A stretch of DNA of 64,000 nucleotides from Microbacterium rhizomatis (GCF_008710745.1 NZ_VYSA01000004.1:62001-126000), one strand, 5' to 3'. Positions 34,267 through 42,578 are shown, counted from the stretch's first letter. Notes: generated by a model from the sequence alone, not told the origin. Made by a program: numbers and translations.

Positions 34267-34737
34267 TCACGAGACTGCAGCTCCCAGCAGCAGCTCTACG
34301 GCGTCCAGCTCCGTCCCGACGGCATAGTTGCCGTCGAATAGCGCCACGCCTTCCGGTGCCAGCCGAGGTGAGACCGGCGAGCCGGCGGAGTTGAACACGG
34401 GCCCAGTTCCACGGGCGATGGTGATCCGTGGATGATCTGGCGTGCCGGCAGCGTCGATCGCGAACGAGTCTCCATCGATCTGCACTTCCAGTTGCGCGAT
34501 CTGGACGCGCAGGAGACCGCCGTGCCCTTCGAACCTGACTGTGCCACCGAATTCGATGACGACGGGGTCGATGCTGCGGATGCGCACGACGGGGAAGGCG
34601 TACCGTCCGTCATCGAGCGAGTACGCACCATCCGTCGCGGAGATCGACCCGTCGGGGAGCTCTGCCACGTACCGACGGAAGCCTGATTTGATCCCCCAAC
34701 GAAGCTCCCCGACGAATTCGCCCGTTGCTACATCCAT
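34267..34737 (-). CDS. HtaA-domain protein without signal peptide
   Basis: Single HtaA domain of 156 residues: LRWGIKSGFRRYVAEL near the N-terminus, YSLDDGRYAFPVV, then IEFGGTVRFEGHGGLLRVQIAQLEVQI. The candidate heme ligands are Tyr 23 and His 72, again 49 residues apart as in the other copy. No export signal or membrane segment is present. GGCGGAAAG precedes the ATG. It is 37 bases downstream of the aldehyde dehydrogenase in the same direction and likely shares its operon. A role in heme supply to, or scavenging from, the two P450s in this region is an inference. Confidence 0.75.
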   Translation of the reverse strand: MDVATGEFVGELRWGIKSGFRRYVAELPDGSISATDGAYSLDDGRYAFPVVRIRSIDPVVIEFGGTVRFEGHGGLLRVQIAQLEVQIDGDSFAIDAAGTPDHPRITIARGTGPVFNSAGSPVSPRLAPEGVALFDGNYAVGTELDAVELLLGAAVS

Positions 34738-34773
34738 CTTTCCGCCGCCTGCCTGTTCGTCCTTCGATATCGA

Positions 34774-36183
34774 CTAGCGCGCTGAGCCGGGTGCACGGAT
34801 CACGTGGATGTTGCTGAACTCGTGGAGCCCATCGAGACCGTTCTCCGTGCCCAAGCCGCTCCATTTGACGCCGCCGAAGGGTTGGTAAGGCGCCACCTGC
34901 AGATGCCCATTGATCCACGTCGTGCCCGCCTCGATGCGGGCGGCGACGGCCGCGCCCCGCGCCGGATCCGAGGTCCACACCGAAGAGCCCAGGCCATACT
35001 TGGAGTCGTTTGCCCGGGCGACGGCCTCGTCCAGATCGTCATAAACGAGCACCGGCAGGACGGGTCCGAACTGCTCCTCAGCCACGACCGGCATGTCGTC
35101 ACGTACGTCCACGAGCACGGTCGGCTCGAAGAAGTAGCCCGCCCGCGACTCGGGCAGCCCGCCGGTGACGGCGCGAGCTCCACCGTCAAGCGCGTCCTGC
35201 ACCAGCCGTGTGACGCGCTCGAACTGGGGGGCGTTGTTGATCGGACCGAGGTTGACGCCCTCTTCGAAGCCGTCACCGACGCGCGCGAACTGAGCGTTCG
35301 CCGCAAGCACATCGACGATGGGCCCGGCCAGGCTCCGCGGAACGTAGAGGCGCTTGACGGCCATGCAGATCTGCCCCGAGTTGGCCATAGCGCTCCAGAA
35401 GATGCCGGTAGCCACGGCTTGCGGGTCGGCATCATCCAGCACGATGGCTGGGTCGTTGCCGCCCAGCTCGAGGGTCACTCGCTTGAGGTCGTCGGCGGCT
35501 GCCGCGGCCACCCGCTTGCCAGTCGCGGTGGAGCCGGTGAAGCTGATCTTGCGAATGCCCGGATGCGACGCGAGCTTAGCCCCCAGCGGGTCGCGGCCCG
35601 TCACCACATTCAGGACGCCTTCCGGCAGGACCGGCGCAAGGATCTCCACGAGCTTCAGCGACGAGAGCGGGGTGTACGGGGAGGGCTTGAGCACGACGGT
35701 GTTGCCGGCACGCAGCGCAGGGGCAATCTTCCAAATCGCCAGCGCGATGGGGAAGTTCCATGGGGTGATGGCGGCCACGGGCCCGAGAGGACGACGGTGC
35801 ACCTCGACGCGCGCGATGGCATCGTCATGGATCACCAGCACGGGGTCGTCGATCTCTGCGAAATGCTCGAACCACTCAATCGCCGACTGGATCTCGAGGC
35901 GGGAGTCTCCCACCGTCTTACCCTGTTCACGCGTGATGATCGGCGCGAGGTCCTCCGTCGATGCGCGCAACGCGGATGCGGCCGCCCGCAGATACTGCCG
36001 GCGCGCGTCGTCGTCGACGCGCCAAGACGTGAAAGCCCTCGCCGCGCGTGCGACAGCGGCGTCGAGCTCCTCATCCGTGCAGTCCGGCGCATCCGCGAAG
36101 GGCAGACCATTCGCAGGATTGACGACCTCGAAGGTTCTGGTACTCGCCAGATTCTCCGGGGTGCTGGGTGCCACAGTGCTCAT
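34774..36183 (-). CDS. aldehyde dehydrogenase
   Basis: NAD(P)-dependent aldehyde dehydrogenase of 469 residues. Motifs: ITPWNFPIALAIWKIAPALRAGN, SFTGSTATGKRV, the general base Glu in LELGGNDPAIV, the nucleophile Cys in SGQICMAVKRLY, and EEQFGPVLPVLVY. It belongs to the broad succinate-semialdehyde/betaine type group. ATG at 36183 is chosen because GGAGATGG lies upstream and homology begins there; the frame is open to 36231. Two copies of the CCGACGATG operator lie between it and the divergent P450. It would oxidise an aldehyde from P450 or alcohol dehydrogenase action. Confidence 0.92.
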   Translation of the reverse strand: MSTVAPSTPENLASTRTFEVVNPANGLPFADAPDCTDEELDAAVARAARAFTSWRVDDDARRQYLRAAASALRASTEDLAPIITREQGKTVGDSRLEIQSAIEWFEHFAEIDDPVLVIHDDAIARVEVHRRPLGPVAAITPWNFPIALAIWKIAPALRAGNTVVLKPSPYTPLSSLKLVEILAPVLPEGVLNVVTGRDPLGAKLASHPGIRKISFTGSTATGKRVAAAAADDLKRVTLELGGNDPAIVLDDADPQAVATGIFWSAMANSGQICMAVKRLYVPRSLAGPIVDVLAANAQFARVGDGFEEGVNLGPINNAPQFERVTRLVQDALDGGARAVTGGLPESRAGYFFEPTVLVDVRDDMPVVAEEQFGPVLPVLVYDDLDEAVARANDSKYGLGSSVWTSDPARGAAVAARIEAGTTWINGHLQVAPYQPFGGVKWSGLGTENGLDGLHEFSNIHVIRAPGSAR

Positions 36184-36235
36184 TCGACCATCTCCATCTG
36201 TCTCATCGTCGGGCTCATTGGAGGACTGCAAGGAA

Positions 36236-36262
36236 TATACCCGACGATGATCGTCGGGTATA
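36236..36262. promoter_or_regulatory. operator 1 of the CCGACGATG family
   Basis: A 27-base, nearly perfect palindrome centred on 36249, with arms TATACCCGACGAT and ATCGTCGGGTATA. It lies 53 bases upstream of the aldehyde dehydrogenase ATG. Confidence 0.75.
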
Positions 36263-36274
36263 GCCCGTGAAAGC

Positions 36275-36301
36275 TATTGCCGACGATGTTAGTCGGTATT
36301 A
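36275..36301. promoter_or_regulatory. operator 2 of the CCGACGATG family
   Basis: Left arm GCCGACGATG and right arm TAGTCGGTAT form the same dyad with more mismatches. It is 58 bases upstream of the P450 start. Confidence 0.65.
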
Positions 36302-36359
36302 GAGTGGCGCGAGCGACGTGCGTTGCGCGTACACCCGTGGGAAGCCAAAGGAGGCACCC

Positions 36360-37625
36360 TTGACCCTGCCTGACACCGCCACGACAGATCGCCCTTTCAG
36401 CGAGGTGGACGTGTCGAGTCCACAGTTCTGGGCGCAGCAGTTTGAGGAGCGTGACGCATCATTCGCCGCACTCCGGCGAACCGGGGGGCTGACGTGGCAT
36501 GAACCCCTCCAAGTGCACTACGGCATACCCGAGGCAGGGTTCTGGGCGGCGACGCGCGCCGAGGACATCGCAGCAATCAGTGACAACCGCGAATCGTTCA
36601 CCTCCACCCAGGGGGTGGGTCTTGCACCGATGCCGAAGGAAGCGCAGCAGCCCACCGCGTTCTTCCTGATGATGGACCCGCCCGAGCACACCTTCTTTCG
36701 TCGCCTCGTGACCTCCGCCTTCACCCCGAAGGCCGTCGCGCGCATGCGTGGGGTCATCGACGCCAACGCCACTGAGATCGTGGACGGCCTCATCGATCAG
36801 GGCGAGTTCGACTTCGTGGACGCGTGCTCGTCATTGCTGCCGATGAGAACCGTGTCCGACATGATCGGCATCGCACACAGCGATCGAGAGACGATTCGCG
36901 CGGCGGCTCACGCGATGTTCGCGGGTCTTTCGCCCGAGCAGATCGCTGCAGGCGAAGATCCCGCCGCATACTTCTTCAGCAACCTGACCACGATCACGAC
37001 GGCGGCCGCCGAGCTCGCGCGCGACCGTCGCGCCAATCCCAAAGATGACCTGATGTCGAACATCGTTCAGGCCGAGGTCGATGGACAGCGCCTCACCGAT
37101 GAGCAGATCGGCGCGTTCATGGTGCTGCTGTCAACGGCCGGGAACGACACCACGAAGCAGACCACGTCCATCTCCGCCTGGGCGCTCGCCCAGAGGCCCG
37201 ATCAGCAGCGCTGGCTGATGGAAGACTTCGATGGCCGGATCAACACGGCTATCGAAGAGTTCGTCCGCTTCTCCTCCCCCGTCATCGCCTTCGCGCGGTT
37301 CGCGAAGGAAGACGTCCAAGTGGGCGACGTCACCGTTCGCGCGGGTGAGAAGGTGGGGCTGTTCTACTGCTCGGTCAACCGCGATGAGACGCTGTTCGAG
37401 CGTCCGGGCGAGTTGATCCTGGACAGATTCCCCAACCCGCACATGGCCTTTGGCGGCGGCGGAGCGCATTACTGCCTCGGCAATCAGGTCGCTAAGCAGC
37501 AATTGCGCTCGATCTTCTCCGAGATGCTCACGCGCATTCCGACCATCGAGTTCGGCGAGCCTGAGTGGATTCGTCACAACAGCTTCGTCAACGGCATTGA
37601 GCGAATGCCGGCAAGGATTCGCTGA
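36360..37625 (+). CDS. cytochrome P450 (steroid/acyl-type)
   Basis: P450 of 421 residues. The I-helix STAGNDTTKQT and the heme loop FGGGGAHYCLGNQVAK (Cys about 372) have the form seen in mycobacterial CYP124/125/142-like enzymes, which hydroxylate sterol side chains or branched lipids; the K-helix is EEFVRFSSPVIAFARFA. The TTG start at 36360 is chosen because AAAGGAGG precedes it by five bases; an upstream GTG at 36318 has no such site. No ferredoxin or reductase is next to it, so it may use the partners at 30194-31620. Divergent from the aldehyde dehydrogenase. Confidence 0.9.
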   Translation: MTLPDTATTDRPFSEVDVSSPQFWAQQFEERDASFAALRRTGGLTWHEPLQVHYGIPEAGFWAATRAEDIAAISDNRESFTSTQGVGLAPMPKEAQQPTAFFLMMDPPEHTFFRRLVTSAFTPKAVARMRGVIDANATEIVDGLIDQGEFDFVDACSSLLPMRTVSDMIGIAHSDRETIRAAAHAMFAGLSPEQIAAGEDPAAYFFSNLTTITTAAAELARDRRANPKDDLMSNIVQAEVDGQRLTDEQIGAFMVLLSTAGNDTTKQTTSISAWALAQRPDQQRWLMEDFDGRINTAIEEFVRFSSPVIAFARFAKEDVQVGDVTVRAGEKVGLFYCSVNRDETLFERPGELILDRFPNPHMAFGGGGAHYCLGNQVAKQQLRSIFSEMLTRIPTIEFGEPEWIRHNSFVNGIERMPARIR

Positions 37626-37637
37626 CGTCCTCACAGG

Positions 37638-37676
37638 AAACGGCCCTCGCTCACCGGTGGTGAGCGAGGGCCGTTT
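37638..37676. terminator. bidirectional terminator hairpin
   Basis: A 39-base hairpin with an 18-bp stem (AAACGGCCCTCGCTCACC and complement) ending in TTT on both strands. It separates the convergent P450 and SDR genes. Confidence 0.88.
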
Positions 37677-37684
37677 CTCGATGG

Positions 37685-38467
37685 TCAGAAGGAGATTGCT
37701 CCGCTGGCATACGCGGCAGTGAAGCCGCCATCAGCTTGGATATCTTGACCGGTCACCCAACCGAAATCGGCACTCAACACGGCCGAGAGTACCGGCGCGA
37801 TATCCTCCACCGTCCCGTGACGTCCGACCACAGTGCGCACGCCATCCAGCGCCGCTTTCCCCATCGACTGCTCGAAATCGCCGAGGATCGGCGTCTCCAC
37901 GGGGCCCGGGCTTACGGTGTTGATCCTGATCCCATGCTGCGTCCACAACGGGTACGCCCACCGTTTGGCAAAGATGATGCTCGCCTCTTTCGACGTGCTG
38001 TACATCGGATACGCGGCACCGTCGTATCCGCCGGCCCAGTCGAGTCCGGCCTCGAAAGACGGCGTCGACAGCAGCCCCTCCAATGCCGTCGTTCGACTCT
38101 GCCACGCGCCGCCTGCGGTGGATGCGACTACCACAACCGCGCCGCCGCCTCGGATACGCGGAACGATCCCCTCGAGGAGATGGCGCATCGCGAGGAAGTT
38201 GACCGCGAGCACGTCCTTGTCGGGCCAGGTGCCTGGCAGGCCCGCCACATAGGCGACACCGTCCACATCCTGGTCTGCGAGTTCACTCAGCGCGCCATCG
38301 ATCGCGGCGCGGTCACGAAGGTCCACCTTGATGTGGTGGGTACCATGCGAGGATTCCGCCCGATCGAGGACGGTCACTTCAGTATCGTCGGCTATCAGTC
38401 GCGATACGAGAGCGGCACCGATGCCGGACGCACCTCCTACGACGACCACTTTGTCGTTCACTGCCAC
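37685..38467 (-). CDS. SDR, 3alpha-hydroxysteroid dehydrogenase-like
   Basis: SDR of about 260 residues with VVVGGASGIGAALV at the N-terminus, VAYVAGLPGTW, LAVNFLAMRHLLEGIVPRI, and YSTSKEASIIFAKRWA as the catalytic Tyr/Lys helix after a long insertion. This layout is the same as in the SDR at 7934-8827 and in 3alpha-HSD/carbonyl reductases. The C-terminal GQDIQADGGF is normal. The start is one of two GTG codons (38467 or 38461) after AAAGGTGG. The single CCGACGATG operator at 38505-38529 lies 38 bases upstream. The TetR at 38541-39221 is just behind it in the same direction. Confidence 0.82.
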   Translation of the reverse strand: MAVNDKVVVVGGASGIGAALVSRLIADDTEVTVLDRAESSHGTHHIKVDLRDRAAIDGALSELADQDVDGVAYVAGLPGTWPDKDVLAVNFLAMRHLLEGIVPRIRGGGAVVVVASTAGGAWQSRTTALEGLLSTPSFEAGLDWAGGYDGAAYPMYSTSKEASIIFAKRWAYPLWTQHGIRINTVSPGPVETPILGDFEQSMGKAALDGVRTVVGRHGTVEDIAPVLSAVLSADFGWVTGQDIQADGGFTAAYASGAISF

Positions 38468-38504
38468 GTTTCCACCTTTCACTGGGGACGATCAGTGAAA
38501 GCAT

Positions 38505-38529
38505 ATTACCGACGGGCATCGTCGGTAAT
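38505..38529. promoter_or_regulatory. operator 3 of the CCGACGATG family
   Basis: Arms ATTACCGACG and CGTCGGTAAT around GGCAT. It is in the 73-base gap between the TetR stop and the SDR start and shares the half site with the two sites at 36.2 kb. Confidence 0.72.
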
Positions 38530-38540
38530 CCAAGAAGGGT

Positions 38541-39221
38541 TTATTCGTTTCTCCCCGGGTGCTGCACGTAGTCGCGAAGCAGGACGCTCTCGTCCTCTCG
38601 ATAGCCGGCGCCACGAAGCAGAAGGTCCACCAACCCTGCGATGTACGCCGTGGAGGTCGCCAGCATGCGCGGGAACAGGCTGGGTGGGGTTGCCAGAACG
38701 TGCATCATGACTCCGCCAACGAGTGCATCCAGCAAAGACGTCCCGGCGGACACGTCCGCGACGACCCCCATGGAGATGGCGCTCCGAACGATGCCGCGGG
38801 CACGCCGAATCTGCGGCAACGACGCTCCGTCATGAAAGGCTTCGAGCAGATCGTTGTTTCGAGGGGCCTCGATGCGCAACCGCAAGAAGTCAAAGCCGTT
38901 AGCCGCCGTGTACATCGCGAAGTAGTCGTGGGCGACGGCGATCAAATACTCGCGCAGCGTCGCCGTGTCCTCCAAAGCATCCTCACGTGTATGGATAGCG
39001 GTAACAGAAGCCATCACTGCGACGAGGAGCTCAGCCCGGCTGCTGTATCGGCGGTAAAGAGCATCCTTGCTCACACGCGCGCGCTTGGCGACGACGTCGA
39101 AATTGAATCCCGACCAGCCGCGCTCCGCATAGACCTCGCGAGCCTCGGCGAGAATGCGATCACTGACATCGCCGTCACGGGGCCTGCCCTGTCGTCGCGA
39201 CGAACTAGCCCTGGTGTCCAC
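38541..39221 (-). CDS. TetR family transcriptional regulator
   Basis: TetR repressor of 226 residues. Basic N-terminus SSRRQGRPRDGDVS, helix-turn-helix FNFDVVAKRARVSKDALYRRY around residues 39-59, then a ligand domain of the TetR_C type with DFLRLRIEAPRNNDLLEAFHD. It lies directly behind the SDR at 37685-38467. The three CCGACGATG palindromes in front of this SDR, the aldehyde dehydrogenase and the P450 at 36360 are all within 3 kb of it, so it is the inferred binder. Its own promoter region shows no copy of that site, so it may not be autoregulated. Confidence 0.9.
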   Translation of the reverse strand: MDTRASSSRRQGRPRDGDVSDRILAEAREVYAERGWSGFNFDVVAKRARVSKDALYRRYSSRAELLVAVMASVTAIHTREDALEDTATLREYLIAVAHDYFAMYTAANGFDFLRLRIEAPRNNDLLEAFHDGASLPQIRRARGIVRSAISMGVVADVSAGTSLLDALVGGVMMHVLATPPSLFPRMLATSTAYIAGLVDLLLRGAGYREDESVLLRDYVQHPGRNE

Positions 39222-39255
39222 AGACGCAGACTATCGGGCACCAGGACATCGGGCA

Positions 39256-39906
39256 TCAGCGTCGGGCGCCCCCAGCGGCCAGGACCTCCGCTTCCTGCAG
39301 CTCGGAAGCAACCAGCCCAACAAACGTCTCTCCCATTCGCCGTGCCATCACCTCCGGTTCCCCCGCGACCGTCATACGCTCGACGATCGCGTTGAGGACG
39401 GCCAGCAGAATGCGCGCAAGCTCGTCCGCTCGAGGACCCTCAAGGATCGACAGCTCCTCCACCAGCCACGCCAAACTGGCGCTTTGCCCATCCTCGAGCG
39501 GCACCTTTACACTCGGACTTTCGCTCAGCAGGATGCGTCGCTGCGCGGCGGCGAACCGGGGATGGGAAGCGTACGCAGCGGTGACGACGTCGATCTTCCA
39601 CTGCAATCGCCCCGCAGCCCCGTCCACCGACGTCGGCGCAGCCGCAAGGTGGGTGATAATCCACTCCCCCAGTACTTCGGCGTACAGCTGCTCCTTCGAA
39701 GGGAAGTAGCGGTACAAAGTACCCAAAGCAACGCCAGCACTTTTTCCGACCTCCCGCATCTGAACTGCCTCGAACGGGCGGTCATCGAGCAGTTCTCGTG
39801 CGGTGTCGAGGATCGTGCGGCGTCGCGCCCGCTGCCCAGCCGGCAGTCCCTCCGCACGGGACGCAGAGGCGGGGGGATGGAGTACGGAGTCTGTGCCGTC
39901 ACGCAT
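39256..39906 (-). CDS. KstR-like TetR regulator
   Basis: TetR repressor of 216 residues. The DNA-binding segment FEAVQMREVGKSAGVALGTLYRYFPSKEQL is close to that of KstR, the cholesterol catabolism repressor of mycobacteria and rhodococci. The C-terminal half is less similar, so ligand and regulon may differ. It is divergent from the acyl-CoA synthetase at 39982, and the short gap holds a KstR-type palindrome TAGAACTTGGTTCTA. Only that site was found in the window, so its regulon may be mainly elsewhere. Its first 25 residues are a polar extension. Confidence 0.88.
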   Translation of the reverse strand: MRDGTDSVLHPPASASRAEGLPAGQRARRRTILDTARELLDDRPFEAVQMREVGKSAGVALGTLYRYFPSKEQLYAEVLGEWIITHLAAAPTSVDGAAGRLQWKIDVVTAAYASHPRFAAAQRRILLSESPSVKVPLEDGQSASLAWLVEELSILEGPRADELARILLAVLNAIVERMTVAGEPEVMARRMGETFVGLVASELQEAEVLAAGGARR

Positions 39907-39945
39907 CGCACCATTGTGGCAAGGAACGTCGCCGTGGCCGGGACC

Positions 39946-39974
39946 TTGAAACTAGAACTTGGTTCTACTAATGT
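39946..39974 (+). promoter_or_regulatory. promoter with embedded KstR-type operator
   Basis: A -35 box TTGAAA (39946-39951), a 17-base spacer and a -10 box TAATGT (39969-39974). The palindrome TAGAACTTGGTTCTA (39953-39967) fills the spacer. It resembles the KstR site TAGAAC-NN-GTTCTA but with three central bases. Confidence 0.65.
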
Positions 39975-39981
39975 GGCGGTC

Positions 39982-41598
39982 GTGAGCAGCCTGCTGGCGC
40001 CTCCATCTCCCGTCGACGCAGACGCGCGGGCTCTCGGCAGAATCGCCCAGGGCCCCGTCAACAGCGGCCCAGACAATGTCTACGGGTTTGCCGAAACTCG
40101 CCCGAGCGCGGTTGCGCTCATCGATGCCCGATCTGGCGAGGTACTGACCTACGGCGGCCTGGGGGCGAGAGCCAACGCCATTGCCAACGCACTCCTCGCT
40201 GCGGGAGCGCAGGCGGGTGACGTGCTGGCGAGTATCCAGCGGAATTCGTTCGCGCAGTGGGAGCTGGTCACCGCCGCGTTTCAGATCGGTCTGCGCGTCG
40301 TGCCGATTGCCTCCACCTCCACCCGCGAAGAGTTCGAATGGATCCTCCAAGACTGCGCCCCCTCGATTGTTGTCGTGGACGCGCCGATCGTCCCGCACGT
40401 GGAAGGCGTGCTTCCCGTGACGGTGGCCACACGCATCGTCGTCGGCGGAGTCCAGCCCGGCTGGGTGGCGTTCGATCAGATGCGGCAGTCGGCGGATATC
40501 GGGTCGCCGCGCGCACGACAGGCCGGAATTTTCATGCATTACACCGCTGGAACGACGGGGCGACCCAAAGCGGTCCATCGTGCAATGGCGCACACTCCTC
40601 CTGAGCTGGTCGCCCACCGGATCGCCGAGACGTACACTCGCACCTTCCATCTGCCGACCGATGGCGTAGCGCTCCTGTGCTCTCCGGCGCACCATGCTGC
40701 GCCCGGCAATTTTGTGTGGGCCATGCTCAATGTGGGGTACCCCGTCGTGATCCTTGACCGATTCGACGCAAAAGCTGTCCTGAGCGCCATCAGAACCCAC
40801 GGGATCACCACCTTGAGTGTGGTGCCCACGCACGTCTACCGCCTCCTTCAAGCCCTTGACCAGGGCCGGGGAGGGAACTGTGAACTGCTTTCCCTGCGCA
40901 CGATCCTGGTCGCGGGCGCCGCCTTTCCCGCACATATCAAAGCCCACGCATTGGCACGGCTAGGTCCAATCGTGTGGGAGCTGTACGCGGCGACGGAGGC
41001 GTTTATCTGCGCGATCAGCCCTGAGGACGCGCTAACCCATCCGGGCAGTGTCGGGAAGCCAAATCACGTTCGTATCCTGAACGCCAAGGGGAGCCGTGTT
41101 CCGAGAGGAGAGATCGGCACCGTTTGGTTTCGCCTATCGTCAGCGACTCGATTTCATTACACGTCACAGTCGGCGACGGCGGCCCGGGTGCGGTATGCAA
41201 CCTGCGGAGACCTCGGTTTCCTAGACGTCGATGGATTTCTTCATCTGACTGACCGGCGCGTTGACATCATCACCAGCGGTGGAATCAACATCTCCCCCCG
41301 GGAAGTGGAAGATGTGCTGTCGGATATGCCAGCAACGGTCGAGGCCATTGTCGTCGGTGTTCCTGACGAGGAATGGGGTCGGCGCGTTGTGGCGGTCGTC
41401 GAGCTCTACCCCAAATCTGACATAGACACGGCTGAGAGCGCGCTTCGGGCACAATGCACGGAACGGTTGTCGTCGGCCAAGCATCCCCGGCAATACATAT
41501 TCGTGGACGAGTTGCCTAGGTCAGCGATCGGCAAGCCGGACCGGCAGAAGGCGGTTGAGGTGGCATCAAATCACCCTTCGCTCGCCTCCCGCACCTGA
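39982..41598 (+). CDS. AMP-dependent acyl-CoA synthetase
   Basis: Adenylate-forming ligase of about 538 residues. Motifs: MHYTAGTTGRPKAVHR (Thr in place of the usual Ser in the P-loop-like segment), ELYAATEAF, the GD pair in YATCGDLGFLDVDG, DRRVDIITSGGINISPREVE and the catalytic Lys in RSAIGKPDRQ. The GTG at 39982 falls about seven bases after the predicted -10 box, so the mRNA may be leaderless; GTG at 39973 is a second choice. The open frame extends back to 39154 but overlaps the TetR gene antisense and is not coding. It probably activates a ring or side-chain acid. Confidence 0.85.
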   Translation: MSSLLAPPSPVDADARALGRIAQGPVNSGPDNVYGFAETRPSAVALIDARSGEVLTYGGLGARANAIANALLAAGAQAGDVLASIQRNSFAQWELVTAAFQIGLRVVPIASTSTREEFEWILQDCAPSIVVVDAPIVPHVEGVLPVTVATRIVVGGVQPGWVAFDQMRQSADIGSPRARQAGIFMHYTAGTTGRPKAVHRAMAHTPPELVAHRIAETYTRTFHLPTDGVALLCSPAHHAAPGNFVWAMLNVGYPVVILDRFDAKAVLSAIRTHGITTLSVVPTHVYRLLQALDQGRGGNCELLSLRTILVAGAAFPAHIKAHALARLGPIVWELYAATEAFICAISPEDALTHPGSVGKPNHVRILNAKGSRVPRGEIGTVWFRLSSATRFHYTSQSATAARVRYATCGDLGFLDVDGFLHLTDRRVDIITSGGINISPREVEDVLSDMPATVEAIVVGVPDEEWGRRVVAVVELYPKSDIDTAESALRAQCTERLSSAKHPRQYIFVDELPRSAIGKPDRQKAVEVASNHPSLASRT

Positions 41599-41667
41599 CT
41601 TCAGTAAAGCTTCGCGCGAGACGGCGGCCGGAGAAGACCTCGGCCCGCCGCTCATGAGTGCCCCGTC

Positions 41668-41969
41668 CTAGTTACTGGCGGAAGCGATGAACCGGCCAAC
41701 CACTTGCCAGCGGCGCTCGTCTCCAGGTTCCACGGGGACTCGAGTACCCGCCGACCATGTGGCAGCCGATCTAGTGGCGGGTAGTGGACTTGTGATCTTC
41801 GCCTTGTTCGTCGAGTTCACCTGGGCTTTCGCGAGCAGATTGCGCCGCTCCCTGCCAACTGCCGCGCATACAACGTTGCCGGAGCATGCTGCCTTCGCGA
41901 ACACCATCGGCGTCGTCGCGATTCGCCTGATGCCGATGTAACAAGCACACGATTCCGTCCAGGTTCCAG
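41668..41969 (-). pseudogene. decayed copy of the C-terminal domain of the secreted protein at 48241-49194
   Basis: About 300 bases align to the 3' end of the gene at 48241-49194 with high nucleotide identity, but at least four 1-2 base deletions shift the frame (for example the G missing in the counterpart of CAAGCTGCCGCGC). Segments such as FAKAAC, NVVCAA, AQVNSTNKAKI and GRFIASASN can be followed through two frames. The similarity ends near 41969, and no signal peptide or N-terminal part is present. It is a remnant of a duplication of the exported protein gene. Confidence 0.75.
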
Positions 41970-41970
41970 C

Positions 41971-42111
41971 TCAAATCGATTCTCCGTCGATGCGGAAGCT
42001 CACCCGAGTAATCCGTTCGGGGATGCTACGGGTGAGCATGAGGTGCGACTGGACGGCTCCGGCGGCGATGACCGCAGTCGTCGACGACGAGGCGATCATA
42101 GTGGTGGACAT
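41971..42111 (-). CDS. small ORF, unrecognised (46 aa)
   Basis: An ATG at 42111 with GGGAGTAGG upstream opens a 46-codon frame with a hydrophobic stretch TTAVIAAGAVQS and a C-terminus ending RIDGES. Its stop is exactly where the similarity of the pseudogene 41668-41969 begins, so it may be the scar of a rearrangement rather than a gene. No family recognised. Confidence 0.3.
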   Translation of the reverse strand: MSTTMIASSSTTAVIAAGAVQSHLMLTRSIPERITRVSFRIDGESI

Positions 42112-42578
42112 GGCACCTACTCCCGATCTATCCGTAGATGAGGGCGCCGAAAGCGGCGCGTTTGGAAAACGTGGTCTGCGTCCTCGACACAGCCGGCACC
42201 GAGGCCGTGGGCGATCATTGCGGCCGCGCAACAGAGCTGCCTCTACGGATAGAGCGGTGAGCGCGCCAAGGATCTCCTGGAACGTAATCGTGGTCGTGGT
42301 CGCTCCCTCTGCGGGGGATCGGTTGGGTGGGTGACCGCGATGGTGGCGGCGTCGAGATCGGACTCGGTGGCGATCTGCCAGGGCGAGTTTGGGCCCCGAA
42401 GGAGATCGCACAGATCAACGATCGGAGAGGGTCGGATCTCCGTGGTGATCGTGAGCGTGAGCGACGTGGGCGCATTCTTTTGTTGTATCTCTGTCCGTTG
42501 CTAGCGGTACTCGGTTGGATAGGTGTGTCAAGAGAGTGAGGTTGCCTCGAGGTCTTCCCCCATGTCGGCATAGAGGTG
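42112..42578. other. 467 bases without a convincing gene
   Basis: Open frames on both strands here have poor codon use and no homology that I recognise. A 12-base inverted repeat TCTATCCGTAGA (42127-42138) has its complement at 42242-42253. No other structure seen. Confidence 0.4.

Noticed and set aside
33344..34270. 308-codon minus-strand frame opposite the SDR at 33509
   Set aside because: Shadow of the SDR; His/Arg-rich without motifs, while the plus strand has a complete SDR with a strong ribosome site.
39154..39981. N-terminal extension of the acyl-CoA synthetase at 39982
   Set aside because: This part overlaps the KstR-like TetR gene antisense, has no ligase homology and contains the promoter and operator.
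41971..42411. 146-codon minus frame and 114-codon plus frame in the gap left of ardC
   Set aside because: Poor codon use and Arg/Ser-rich products on both strands; only the last 46 codons of the minus frame have a plausible start.
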